A stretch of DNA of 64,000 nt from Zymoseptoria tritici IPO323. Lineage: Eukaryota; Ascomycota; Dothideomycetes; Mycosphaerellales; Mycosphaerellaceae. The DNA is taken from the NCBI RefSeq assembly GCF_000219625.1, contig NC_018217.1:1612001-1676000 (forward strand). Direction: 5' to 3'. The position numbers were made by a program, and so were the translations under genes. Below, piece by piece: positions 32,726 to 44,287 of this stretch. The first letter of the stretch is position 1, and each line of letters opens with the position of its first letter. Under the pieces are notes generated by a model that ran no database searches, had not been told where the DNA came from, and worked only from the letters and a program-made list of their open reading frames with translations.

Positions 32726-33763
32726 TCACCGATGAAGCCCCTTAGCCTTCTTGCGATCCAGCCTCCGATTCACCGCCCCAAGCACGACCTTCAAGATCCC
32801 CTCGCCACTCAACCTTGCGCCCTCACTTCCCATAAACGGCACCGTATCCACAATGTCTCTCAACTCATCGTCGCCCGAAATCTCCGCCAACTCATCGTCC
32901 AATTGCTGCAAGTGCCTCTTCGCAGTCTCGTCCCTACCGACCTGGAAGAATTGCACGCCCACCTGCCACGCCGGAGCGTCGATCTTATCGAGCTTCTTCG
33001 CCGCCGCGATGAGCGGGCTCTCAACGTCGTCGGAGGGTTCGCCGTCGGTGATGCAGATGATGTTGATAGGTTTCGTGGCGTCGGGATTGGCTTGGACGCG
33101 GCGGAGGTAGGGTTTGAGAATCTGGTTGAGGCGCTGGCCAGTGGGCGTGCCGCCGCTGGGTCGGACGGTCTGGAAGATCTCGCGCACGATGGAGGATTGC
33201 GTGATGTTGTGGTGGAAGGCGGAGTCTGGGTGGTTGAGGAAGAAGATGTCGATGCCGTCGGCGTCGTGCGCGGTGCAGATTGGTGTGATGGTTTCGAGTG
33301 CTTCGGCGGTCTCGTGCCAGCGACTTCCGACCATGGAGCCGCTGTCGTCGACGAGGAAGATCGTGTCGAAACTGCCGAGAAAGGCATAGGGGTCGTCGGC
33401 GACTTGTGTGACTGCTATGCTTGGGATTTGTGATGTCGCGGCGGCGTTTGCAGGTGGTGAGTATGCAGGTGGTGGCGCATCGTCCATGTCTTGTGTTCGA
33501 ACAGGTGCTATCTTGTGCGTCAGCTGCGATTCTTCCGATACTTGGGTGTCGCAATGCTTACCTGGCCGCCTGGTCGACGGTGTGCTGTTGTTTTGAGGGT
33601 GTGAATTTGACGACTGCTTCATACTGCTATTGCCCGCGGACGACGATGATGATTTGAGCTTGTTCTTGATTGAGGCGAACATGCTGTTTTGTCGATGTAA
33701 TGATGAGACCGCTGGTTTGTTCTGCAGGGGAAAGGTGTCGACCAAGGTGAATGATGAAGCCAT
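32726..33763 (-). CDS. von Willebrand factor A domain protein
   Basis: From ATG 33763 (MASSFTLVDTFPLQNK) the frame gives 345 residues. A Ser/Asn/Pro-rich disordered N-terminal third (PPPAYSPPANAAA) precedes a vWA domain from about residue 125: DTIFLVDDSGSMVG contains the D-x-S-x-S metal-binding site, followed by SGGTPTGQRLNQIL (the T of the site) and IICITDGEPSDD (the second D). All metal-site residues are present. Such fungal cytoplasmic vWA proteins are of unknown function; partner binding through the metal site is family knowledge. A GTAAGC site near 33563 could be a donor, but no in-phase acceptor was found, so I read through it. Confidence 0.85.
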   Translation of the reverse strand: MASSFTLVDTFPLQNKPAVSSLHRQNSMFASIKNKLKSSSSSAGNSSMKQSSNSHPQNNSTPSTRRPGKHCDTQVSEESQLTHKIAPVRTQDMDDAPPPAYSPPANAAATSQIPSIAVTQVADDPYAFLGSFDTIFLVDDSGSMVGSRWHETAEALETITPICTAHDADGIDIFFLNHPDSAFHHNITQSSIVREIFQTVRPSGGTPTGQRLNQILKPYLRRVQANPDATKPINIICITDGEPSDDVESPLIAAAKKLDKIDAPAWQVGVQFFQVGRDETAKRHLQQLDDELAEISGDDELRDIVDTVPFMGSEGARLSGEGILKVVLGAVNRRLDRKKAKGLHR

Positions 33764-34256
33764 GATCGATTGCTTTATAAAGAAAAGAGCGGGTACGTGA
33801 ATTCGGCTTCTCACTCGGCTTGCGACTTGTGTTGGTTCCTTTGATCTTTACCTCTGATGGGAGTGGTGTGAGATCTTATACGCTCCGATCGGGACGAGAT
33901 TCGCCCTGAAATCTACCAGCATATCGCTGACCGGAAATATCGCCGGAGCTCAGCCTCTCTGCTCTGAACTTTGACGGCAATCCGTAAAGGTGTTCAGTTG
34001 CAACACTGCAACCGGCTCGTCCTGCAGGAAGGACAAACATTCACATGTGTCTAAGCTTTGAGGCGCAGCACTAGCGTCTGACAACCCGCAGCTTCCGCGC
34101 TTCGCCCCGCACTCTGTTTGTCCCCCATGTCAGACTGCGTTGACTGCGCCTCCTTTGCCGACCCGAATAAGATCATGGCAACGAGCCAATAATTCCCTCA
34201 TTGTGCAATGCACATTTTGACACAACTGGAGGCATGCACTGCCGGTCCAACATCGG
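33764..34256. other. Intergenic, promoter of the vWA gene
   Basis: 493 bp between the vWA start and the stop of the BTB gene. A frame overlapping the left edge belongs to a shadow of the BTB second exon. No other feature seen. Confidence 0.4.
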
Positions 34257-35651
34257 CTAGCAACTCCAATCCCTCTCGGCAGCAGTGAAGAGGGCGCGAA
34301 CACTGGCATGCATTTCCTTGTGGCCGGCGCGAAGCTGGAGAGACTGCCTCCTCCACACCAACGGCCTCTTTTTCTCCATCCAAGCATGCTCCGCACGATT
34401 CTGCGACCAGCAATCTGAGCAGATTCCGACATGTTGGAGACACTCAAGCAGAATGTCCAAAATGGGCGTGATCCTCGTGCGGAGGCCACAGTGAGCGTGA
34501 TTTCGGTCTATTTGGTACTCGGGAACTTGTCGGAGGCTTTCGAGTAGGATGTGAATGTCGCCTTCAAAGGGCGGCGGCGGATCCGTGGTGTCGAAGATTA
34601 CTCCCTGCAAATGCAATGTGCCGATCCTTGACAAGAAGCGGATCATCTCACCCAGTTGGAACGAATCGCCTAAATTCGAAGCGCGGAGGTGTCAGCGCAA
34701 GTCTCAAGAACGTTCAGACCTTGGGTCGAAAGCTGGTGGGACATCCCGAAACCAAGCTGGAGAGGCGTTCTGCCTTTGATTCTACTTACACTGTGCGCTC
34801 GAGTCGTAGCCCAGCTTGCACTGACGCTCACGGGAAGCATACAAGGCCAGGAAATGAGTTTGAACCGACTGAATCGTCTCGAGGACGCAGTCACGGCGAT
34901 AGGCCAATTCCTCCTCGAAGCGCGCGGGTAGATCCCACCACAAGGGTTGTGAATCGCTGACGTCTCTCGCGACCCAACCTTTCATGATGATCCTCGTGGA
35001 GTACTTTTCGGTCCAAGCAGGGTAGTCCAGAAGGGACGAAACGAGAAGTCGTTGCCGAACTCTCTCCTCGCTTAGCCCAGTGTCCATCTTCGCCGTGGTT
35101 TTGCCATCAATAGCCCGGATCAACCTCTTTCGTCTGACATATGCCTGTACAGCACCCAGCGCGTCGAATCGATCGCTGAGGATTGCGAGATTTGCAAGAT
35201 TCGACACGGGTGTGGCAGGTTGGATGTCTCGATCGTGTAATATGCTGAGGAAGTCTGTACACAGCGGCTGTATCGACTTGACTGCAGAGATTCGTCCTAC
35301 GTCTTCGATGTGGATGACGGGCAATTCGCGTGCAGGCGCATTTTCGACAGTCCCGTGTACCTCGCGTAGCTTCCGATGAGTTTGGGCAATGCGCTCACTC
35401 TCCCCAAAGCGACCTTGTAGCAGACCGGCAAAGTATTTTGACTTTGATTGGAGCAAGGACGACTTTGCGCGGAAGCTGTACGCTGTTCCTGGTGCGGAGC
35501 TCTCGTGAGCGATGCTCAAGACAATATCGCCGTCTGGATCTATCTCGACGATATCACTTAATCCCTCTTCATGACCTGCTGGCTCTTGCTCCTGCTTCGG
35601 CTCGCCATTGCTCGGTATCGAGGGTGGAGGTTTCGATTGCGGCGACCGCAT
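34257..35651 (-). CDS. BTB/POZ-type domain protein, 2 exons
   Basis: Exons 35651-34790 and 34669-34257 (424 residues), joined by an intron 34789-34670 of 120 nt with a GTAAGT donor and in correct phase. Residues 30-90 (DPDGDIVLSIAHESS, YSFRAKSSLLQSKSKYFAGLL) match the fungal BTB-like pattern in which a residue or protein segment 'D+.L.....+.FRV.S..L...S.VF..M' is seen. The remaining helical part (LAILSDRFDALGAVQAYVRRK, LLVSSLLDYPAWTEKYS) resembles the C-terminal portion of many uncharacterised fungal BTB proteins. The second exon is Cys/His-containing (HAHCGLRTRITPILDILLEC). Function unknown; BTB domains mediate dimerisation and Cullin-3 binding. Confidence 0.75.
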
Positions 35652-35996
35652 GATGGTGGTTTCAAAGAAGCCTTCGGGATGAAGGCGCTACGACCTTCGA
35701 CTCAAGGGTACGGCCAGAACATGACGCCGGCGTGAGGGCTCAAATGTGGATGAGTAGGTATCGATGGACTCTTGTCGTGGTGTTTCCTGCCGACTGAAGC
35801 CGTCACACGACCGAGCTGGGCGGTACGAGCTTTTCGCAAGGATGGATTCTACTACTGGGCGAAAGGACATCGTTAATCAATTAACAGGTCACTTCATAAT
35901 CGTGTCTTAAGACAAGCACATCATCATGCGTCCCTTCATTGCTATCGCGATTGCTACGTATGTCGACGGTACCGAAGGCTGGCCTTTTACCCCTCA
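35652..35996. other. Intergenic, no gene seen
   Basis: 345 bp between the BTB start and the FTR1 stop on the same strand. No repeat or RNA gene noticed. Confidence 0.4.
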
Positions 35997-37261
35997 TCAT
36001 GCTGAAAGCTGACGCCCATCACTGGCGGTGACATGCACTCCAGTCTTGTCTTTCTCGGCATGGTCTTGACTGGTGGAGTCGCTCTCCGCGCCCTCCGAAT
36101 CGACCGATGGCGCCTTTGCCTTTGCCTTCATAAGCGGCCAGTGGCCTCGCTTCTCGTAGAAGCCCAGAGAGCCGAAAGCGATGATAATTGCCAGCCAGTA
36201 CAGGTTGTACGCGATGACGGAGCCGTAGGTGGCACTGTTGGTCCAGCCGAAGATGGAGTTGAAAATGCCCCATCCACCACCGCCGTTGATCTCTGGGTTG
36301 GCTTTGTTGACGTGCCAGACAGATTTGCGGATGTCATATGAGCCAGGTCCGGAGCCGGTCTCGGCGGCATCACCACCGATGATCTTGCTCCAGGAATTCA
36401 TCTCGAAATCCCAGACGGCTTTGGAGAAGAGTCCTGCGAATGTTAGCAAGGAGTCTCGATTCCAATCAATGACATTCAGACTTACCACTGGCGATGAGGT
36501 ACAAGAAACATGTTGAGATGGTCAGGAAGATCTGAAGCTTCGTGGAGTGACCGCCACTGGTACTGTCAGTATGGAGTCTTTTGCAATGCGTCGACTCCTC
36601 ACTCACCGGTAGATGATGTATCCGATTGCAATGCCAGAGGCAAGGCCGCACACTACGGCCAGCGGAAACGACTTCGCAGGCAACCCAAGGCCGACGCCTC
36701 CGATGAAGACGACCGCCTCGAGACCTTCGCGAAGCACGGTGATGAACGGCAGCAGGAACATGGCGTACTTCTCACACCACAGCTTGAAGCGCGACCTCAT
36801 ACCAAGTCCTTGGCCCGCATGGTGCTTCTCCAGAGCCTGAGAGATCTTGACCCTCCACTTCTCTTGCAGCTTGGAGACTCGGAGGAAACCGATGCCCATG
36901 ATGGTAATGATGATGCATGCGATGAGCGAGAAGACGCCCTCCCAGATGTCCTCTGCTTTGCCGAAAAAGTCCTTTCCCACGCCATAGAAGACTCCGATGA
37001 AGGCGCCGCCGATCACGATGCACACTGCGAGACCAGCGGCTATCCCCATCCAGATCTGTCGCACGAGTTTCTTGTAGACGACCTTGTCGCTACTCGGTCC
37101 GCCGATGCTCTGCTTGAGGAAAGCCAGCAGGATGGAGACGATGATGGTGCATTCGAGACATTCTCGGAAGCAGATGAAGAAGACTGTCCGGATGTCAGTA
37201 AGGTTCTCTGCATATTCGCCGTGTTGTGGAGCGCACCCGGCACAGCAAATACGTTCACCAT
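35997..37261 (-). CDS. FTR1: FTR1-family high-affinity iron permease, 4 exons
   Basis: Exons 37261-37237, 37183-36607, 36562-36486 and 36433-35997 give 371 residues. Seven hydrophobic helices are visible. The two iron-binding R-E-x-x-E motifs are present: FFICFRECLECTIIVSILL near residue 12 and FITVLREGLEAVVFIGG near residue 165. Other family landmarks: GIAAGLAVCIVIGGAFIGVF and ASGLFSKAVWDFEMNSW. FTR1 carries ferric iron into the cell together with the ferroxidase FET3 at the plasma membrane. The cytosolic C-terminal tail is Lys/Asp/Ser-rich. It is transcribed divergently from FET3, and their shared promoter carries iron-repressor sites, so iron-starvation induction is expected. Confidence 0.95.
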
Positions 37262-37296
37262 GGTTGCGGCGTGTTGTCGACTCGACTTGATCGATG

Positions 37297-38387
37297 TTAT
37301 CAGATGGTGGTTATCAGATCAAAGCTGATTCTGATTCACTGATGAAAGAGGAGACGGGAAAGAGCAAAATGCTGGCGCTCGGACCACTCCCACCGTTGTC
37401 ATACGATGAACCTTCCGACGTCGGCTGCAGAGGTCGGCAAGGAAGTGGACAGCTTCGGTGGGATGCACTGATCGGTAAGACCGAACGCCCAACGACAAGC
37501 ATGGGAGGGAAAGAGAAGCGAACGCGAACGACTCACACGGGCGGTGGAACTACCTCGACCGGATCACGCCCTCGACCGAGATAATCCTTGCATGCCCAGG
37601 GAAAAGCCAATTCCAGACAAGCGAATGGGACAACCCCACGTCGCCTTGGCAGCTCGTGCTATATCAGATCTTGCTTGGACATGACTACGAAGTGGAGTGG
37701 CGAGACCAGTTCATGACAGCCGCTCCATCGAGCTTTCGTTCGTGAATCCCTCGCAGCGAGAATGAGAAGAGAAGCGCGCCTCCCACCCTCGCCATCACCA
37801 CTGCCGAACTGCATCCCACCCCACCCCTGTGATCTTATCTTATCCATCCCCCGCTCCGCTCCGATGCTAAGCTCTAGCTCAAACCTTATTCGAGCTGGAT
37901 CTCTAGTCGATCGCCGAGGCGGAGGAGGTCTGGCCACGACAAGACAATTTCACTCGCTCGTTGGAAAGTGCGGTGAAGTAGGTCTCGTCAGCAGAATCCG
38001 ACTCTCATTGCCACGGAAGATCAGACAAATTGTTGGACAACGATACAAAGCATCGGCGCATCTCATGCAAAGCTCTTACTCCCGGCATCGCAGCGTCAGA
38101 CACATCATCACACCACCCGTGTCTCCCTCCCTGCAGCTCGAGTTCGTACGGTCCTTTCACGGCGACGAACCATCCCTCACGTTGATTGGCTTGATCCACG
38201 CGATTTCACCCAAACTTCTCAGGGCCTGCCCCGTGTGGCTTGCATGCTGCCACGGAGAACGGAGAACCACGCCTTTTCGCTACACACCCCTCCATCTTAT
38301 CAGATTTGTCCACACCGTCCGACTCGCATCGCATCGCTCCTCCCGCCGCACATCGGACCAGTCCTCCTCGGCTCGCTGTTATCAGAT
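37297..38387. promoter_or_regulatory. Divergent FTR1-FET3 promoter with four ATCTGATAA (GATA-type iron repressor) sites
   Basis: TTATCAGAT, which is ATCTGATAA on the other strand, occurs perfectly at 37297-37305, 37311-37319, 38297-38305 and 38379-38387. A near copy, ATATCAGAT, is at 37661-37669, and GATCTTATCTTATCC near 37831 adds two HGATAA-type words. ATCWGATAA is the known binding consensus of the iron-sensing GATA repressors (SREA, SRE, Urbs1, Fep1). One pair lies 36-58 bp upstream of the FTR1 ATG and the other about 70-160 bp upstream of the FET3 ATG, which fits co-repression of both genes when iron is ample. Confidence 0.85.
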
Positions 38388-38457
38388 CTTGCTCAAAGAC
38401 TCGACGGTTGTCGAGTCTTTCCGGCTTTGATTTGTGAGAGAGATCTCCTCATTAATC

Positions 38458-40574
38458 ATGATGCACTCATTGACAAGCCTGCTCTTCCTCGCGAGCCAGG
38501 CGTTGGCTGCGACGCAGACCTTTGACTGTGAGGAGACCAGGAAACGCCACTGCAGGAGGACAGCAGAAGGACTGACTCTTTATACATAGGGAACATCACA
38601 TGGGTCAACCGCAATCCCGATGGACAATTCGAGCGGCCAGTCATCGGCATCAACAATGAGTGGCCCATTCCCGTGCTCAATTTCACCAAGGGCGACCGGG
38701 TCGTGATCAACATGCACAATGGAGTAGGTGAAGCCTGAGTCCGATTGAGCAAGAATGCATGGGCTGACCGACACTTCTAGCTTGGCAACCAAAGCACGAG
38801 TCTACACTTCCATGGCCTCTTCCAAAATGGCACGACGGAGATGGATGGGCCTGTCGGCGTGACACAATGCGATGTTCCTCCTGGATCGGATTTTGTTTAC
38901 AACTTCACCGTATGTCAGACTTGTCATCATGCGGCTCTGACTTCAAGCTAACATCCTGCAGATTGAACAGCCGGGCACATATTGGTACCACTCTCACAGC
39001 CGAGCACAATACCCAGATGGCCTCCGAGGACAGTTCTTCGTCCACGATCCCGAGAATCCTTATGCCGGACAGTACGACGAAGAGATCAGCATCACCATCT
39101 CCGACTGGTATCATGATCAACTTCCCGGACTCGTGGACCACTTCATCAGCTTCGAGAATCCCACGGGCGCCGAGCCAGTACCGAACTCGGCATTGATGAA
39201 CGACACGCAGAATCTCACCGTTCCCATCGAGCCTGGCAAGACCTACTTCTTCCGAATGACCAATGTCGGCGCCTTTGCCAGTCAGTACTTCTGGATCGAA
39301 GGTCACAACATGACTATCATTCAAGTCGATGGTGTCTACACTGAGCCTGCGGAGGCTGAGATGATCTATCTGACCGCTTCGCAACGCTATGGTTTCCTGG
39401 TGACTGCGAAGAACGACACCGGAGCAAATTTTGCCATGGTCAACAGTATGGACACGGTACGTCGCGAAAGGATGTGGTTGATCTCCAACCCTTACTGACT
39501 GAGGCAGGACCTGTTCGACTCTTTCTCACCAGATCTGAACACGAATGCCACGGGATGGCTGGTATACGACCAGTCGAAGCCGCTTCCCGAGCCGACAAAG
39601 CTCGAGAATTGGGACGCGCAGTACGACGACTTTGACCTCGTTCCGCAAGATGGTATGGAGCTCCTTGACAAAGTCGACTACTCATTCAACCTGGACTTGT
39701 CGATGATCAACCTCGGTGACGGCGCCAACTATGCTGCTTTCAACGACATCTCCTACGTTCGACCAAAGGTTCCTACACTGTACAGTGCCCTGACGACCGG
39801 CGTGGACGCCGCAAATGGTACCGTCTACGGCACCGACACGAATCCGTTCGTCCTTAACAAAATGGACGTTATCGAGATCGTGCTGAACAACGACGATCCG
39901 GGCAAGCATCCTTTCCATTTGCACGGACATGACTTCCAAGTCATCCAGCGAGCTCCGGAGGAAGACGGCTTCTACCAACCAAACAACCACAGCGTCTTTC
40001 CTAGCAAGCCCATGCGTCGCGACACAGTATGGGTACGACCAAACAGCAACTTCGTCATCAGATTCAGGGCGTAAGTCAATCCTGGCCGTCTTATCAAGTA
40101 GGCACATGACAGCTAACATCCCATCAGCGACAACCCGGGCATCTGGCTCTTCCACTGTCACATCGAATGGCATCTCGCCAGCGGCCTCATCGCGACCATG
40201 ATCGAAGCACCTCTTGACATCCAAAAGACCATCACTGTCCCCCAGAACCACTACGACGTCTGCGCCGCCGCTTCGACACCCATTGCTGGCAACGCAGCCG
40301 CGAACACGAAAGACTTCTTGGACCTCACGGGCCAAAATATGATGGTCAAGGCACTGCCATCCGGCTTCACAGCGAGAGGCATCGTGGCGTTGGTCTTCAG
40401 CTGTGTGGCCGCATTCTTGGGCATGGCGGTCATCGCTTGGTATGAAAACCACCGTCACCCCCACGCTTTCCAACTATTGATGCTAACGACGTGTGAAACA
40501 GGTATGGAGCCGCACCCCTCAGCGCCGCGGAAATGGCTTCAACAAGAGAATTTGTCGCCAAAGCCGGTGGTTGA
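38458..40574 (+). CDS. FET3: FET3-type multicopper ferroxidase, 7 exons
   Basis: Exons 38458-38527, 38590-38723, 38781-38909, 38962-39456, 39508-40070, 40128-40439 and 40502-40574 give 591 residues with closing phases. [19 protein letters not shown] is the signal peptide. The four copper-binding blocks are [27 protein letters not shown] and [14 protein letters not shown] single hydrophobic C-terminal helix ([20 protein letters not shown]) anchors the protein, as in Fet3, leaving a short cytosolic tail. It oxidises Fe(II) to Fe(III) outside the cell for uptake by FTR1. Divergent pairing with FTR1 distinguishes it from laccases, although the ferroxidase-specific acidic residues were not checked by alignment. 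Confidence 0.93.
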
Positions 40575-42241
40575 TGAAACGTGAAGGTGAAGAAGATCTG
40601 AAAAGAGCAAGATTGTGTAGTAACGTGATACCCTGGATGTCATACCTCGCACGGCAGATTGGGTCTCGTCTCCCTTCCCTCTCCCTCGCTCGGCACACAA
40701 GAGCCGGCGGGGGATGTGTTGTGTTGGCATCGACCAGTGCCACTGTGTTGGGTACAAAATGTGACTCTTTAGAGATGAGTGCGTCGCATCTGTGTGTTTC
40801 CATTCTTCCTCCCGTTGTTGCGGATAGATTGGATCTGGTCACGGCTTGTAGGACGATGTGCTGGTTGTGCGAGGATCCGATCGATCGGGTCTGAGTTGCA
40901 TCTTCTCGGTGTCCATGTCCATGTGAGATCTCTTTTAGGGGATGACGCGAACACTTCTCTGTCTATCTCTGAGATGGTCAGATGGTGGAGACAAACCTCG
41001 CTGGGATAAGCTGAACGCCTTCATCGATGCATTTCCTTCACCCTCTTTCGCCTCGTTGACAAGCTCAAAGCGACAGCTTTCGCAAGATTCACGACCAGTA
41101 ATAGTAACACCGACCTTGTGCACCTTCGCTTCCTGAGACTAGGACACTCCCCGGACCGTGGCACGGGAACGTAGAAGGAGATCTCTGCGCTGTTCGTGTC
41201 ACACGTGACACCAGCGGCGTCTGAATCACTCAAGACTGCCAACTCCACCATCCATCTGCGAATTGATTCGCATGCATGTAGACTGCCAGACCTGAAGTCT
41301 AGAACCCTCGACTACGAGGCCCTCGCTTGGCTGGCGTCGCTCCACCTCGTATACTGGAGACACCTTGTCGCATTTGCAATACCCTTTACTGTTCACATCT
41401 GGAATTTGTCGACAAGTTTTCATGTCGATCTCTGCGCGACCCACATGTACCATCTCTCGGTTTCCGGCCCTCTTTCGGCGTCGCGCCTCGGATGGACCCC
41501 TCGACCACCGGATGGTGGATGGAAGTTGCCGTGGACCAATCGATGGATGAACTTCTCCTGCGGGTATGTGATGCCACTCGGCTGCGGCGTCTATCTTTCT
41601 GCAGGTGGACGCGGGTTTTTGGGGCTGGACTTTTTGCCGGGGCGGCACAGCGCGGTATACGAAAGCGGAATATACGAGGCATCTGATCATTGCTCGGAGG
41701 ATGTTCGCCTTGGGAGACAAGGCGGTTTATTGGCGAGGCGTTGATGAAGGCGATGAGGCGGACTGGAATGGTCGTCGAGGAAGGAATCATAGCAAGGACA
41801 GCTCGAGAAAATTCCATAAAATTCCCCATCAAAGTTATGAAGCATATCTCATTTCACCACCTCATTCACGACCCTAGCGCATCCTGCGTGTGATTGTGCC
41901 TGCATCGTGTCAGTCGAGTGCCCAATGCACCACCCGCTGCATTAGCACACAACCACCAGGCGCGACTGACGACGATTCTTCTCTTTTCTGTGCTCCTCTT
42001 CCTCTTCCCTCCTCACTGCGCGTCGTTCAATCTGGAATCGATCCAAAGACTGAAAGAGGTCGAGTCTGCCCCTCTCAGAGACGATAGCTCCTACCTACTT
42101 TACCACCTCATCAACATACGATCCACCCGCCTCAACAGTTCTTGACCAAACACAGACAACAATCATTCCCCTGGCACGCCTCACTCTCCCTCTCCCTCTT
42201 GCTGTCCCTCGCTCTCTCTCCACTCCACCACCCTCGCCGCC
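40575..42241. other. Long intergenic stretch, promoter of URA3; no gene seen
   Basis: 1.67 kb between FET3 and URA3. The longest frames (for example 41196-41744 plus) lack any recognisable protein features, and frames on the opposite strand are just as long. The last 70 bp before the URA3 ATG form a CT-rich tract (repeated CTCTCCCT-like words, 42170-42235), common in fungal housekeeping promoters and leaders. Confidence 0.5.
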
Positions 42242-43481
42242 ATGCCCGCCGCAATATCAACACCTCATCCCTCCCTCGCCCTCACATACAACGAACGATC
42301 CGAGCTATCCAACAACACCCCACTCGCGAGCTACCTCCTCCGCCTCGCCCATCTCAAGCGCACCAATCTCTGCGTGTCCGCCGATGTCACTACCACGGCC
42401 GAGCTCCTCAGCATAGCGGAAGATGTTGGCGAACACATTTGCGTGCTCAAGACGCATGCGGACATTATCAGTGACTTTGGGGAGAGGACGATTCGTGGGT
42501 TGAACGAGATCTCACGGCGGAAGAAGTTTCTTGTGTTTGAGGATCGCAAGTTTGGAGACATTGGAAGTACGTTGAGAGAGACAGGACATGATAAGTTTTG
42601 GCACGAGAAACAAGACTGACACGTGGGTCATCGCAGACACGGTACAACAGCAATATGTCGGGGGACCACTGACCATTGTCCGGTGGGCACCTATCGTCAA
42701 CTGCCACATTTTCCCCGGCCCAGCCATCATCACCGCCCTCTCCCAAGCAGCACAAACTGCTATCCGCGCCCACAACACCTCCGTACAAACCGACATTCGC
42801 GCCTCGCCCGCCGCATCCGTAGCCGGGGATTGGCAAGATGATCACGAGGAGGACGAGGAATCGGAAGACGAACAAGCCGACTCCAGCGAACCCGACTCCG
42901 ACCCTGAAATCACCTTCGACCGCAACGCCCGTAAACCTTCCGTTGTCTCCGTCTCCACCACAATCAGCATGAAATCCGAAGCCATCAGCCCGCAACCTCA
43001 CCACCGACCTTCAATCCCTCGTGTCGCCTCCGACGACTCCGAAGATGAAGGAGACGACCCTGAAACTCTCGACCATCTCGGTCCACCTCCATACTTCCGC
43101 TCTCTCCTACTACTCGCGCAAATGTCTTCGGCCAACAACTTCTTTACACCAGAATACACAACCGCCTGTCTACACCACGCGAGGGAGAACAAGGACTTTG
43201 TCATGGGCTTCATTGCGCAAAAAGGGATGAATGAAGGGTCGGAGGACAATTTCATCACGATGACACCGGGTGTGCAACTGCAAGCGGGAGGTGATGGTAT
43301 GGGTCAGCAGTACAACACTCCGGCCAAGGTGGTGGGCGAAGGTGGCACCGATATCATCATTGTCGGGAGAGGTATCTATGGAGCGAAGGATCGCAGGGCG
43401 GCGGCGTTGGAGTACAGGAAGCAGGGATGGCTGGCGTACCGGGAAAGGGTCAAGGCGGCGAGGAAGGTGTTGAAGAGGTAA
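42242..43481 (+). CDS. URA3: Orotidine 5'-phosphate decarboxylase, 2 exons
   Basis: Exons 42242-42566 and 42637-43481 (389 residues). NLCVSADVTTTAELLSIA and HICVLKTHADIISDFG start the barrel; the catalytic motif FEDRKFGDIGNT is cut by the intron just after GDIG. MTPGVQL near residue 315 and DIIIVGRGIYGAKDR near 350 form the phosphate site. Between them sits a roughly 90-residue Asp/Glu/Ser-rich insert (residues 190-280) typical of filamentous ascomycete pyrG/URA3 proteins. It converts OMP to UMP in the last step of pyrimidine synthesis in the cytosol. The conserved ends and catalytic residues are intact. Confidence 0.96.
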
Positions 43482-44287
43482 GAGATGGGAGAGAATTGGA
43501 CTCGAGTCCGAGGGAAGGTTGTCAAGTGCGAACGCGTTCTGAGCGGGCATTTTCATTTCATGCGAGGTTGCATTCAGTGAGAGGGAGTCTTATGATCGAA
43601 GTCGCTCAAGAGAAAGAGAAGGATGCAGGAATTCATCGCAAGGTCAAGAGCAAAACAGGAGCAAGACTAGCTAGCTAATGAAGGCAAAGAGTCCACGGCG
43701 ATCGGCTACGTCGCTGGGAATCGACGTCTGGGCAGCCAAACATGTCGAAAGCATGACAGGAACTCTCACGGTCAGAAGTGCAGAAAAGCGAAGAAATTAT
43801 CAGACGACAGATCCGAAAATGAGAACGAATTCGAAACGCCAGCGCGCCATCAAGGTGGAGTTCCAAGTGAATGACTTTGGGATTGCTTGCTGATGACCTT
43901 CGGTATTCGCTCGACGACTTTCAGCCTGACTTCCACCGGGCATACGACGGCGATTCTGCTGTGAACTGGTTTTCGCATCTGCCGAACATTCGAATCTGTT
44001 ACTGACGCTGGCTTCGCAGGTCTTTGATCAAGGGAGCCTGGTTAGAACAGCTCTGAGTTTCGCTGCTTCGCCGCTTCGCTCTTTCGCGTATTGCCGAACG
44101 CGGATCGCCGGACGTATGCACCAGCATCGGAAGAGCTATGGACACCTCCGAGCTTCGTAGATATACACATAGCCACGGCCACTTTCATATGAGCTTCACA
44201 ACGACTTGAACGACATCAGACTTCCACCTTCAGCAACATCATCAGCAGCATACTCAATCTCACAACAACAGCCTCCCAACCTCAACA
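43482..44287. other. Intergenic, no gene seen
   Basis: 806 bp between URA3 and the MetE-like gene on the same strand. Contains a purine-rich stretch after the URA3 stop, presumably 3' UTR, and the promoter of the next gene. No repeat or structured RNA recognised. Confidence 0.4.

Noticed and set aside
36510..37328. 272-codon plus-strand frame rich in Asp/Glu/His.
   Set aside because: Antisense shadow of the FTR1 exons, which have clear REGLE motifs and consistent introns.
41196..41744. 182-codon plus-strand frame in the FET3-URA3 gap.
   Set aside because: No signal, domain or conserved motif, and an equally long frame exists on the other strand.
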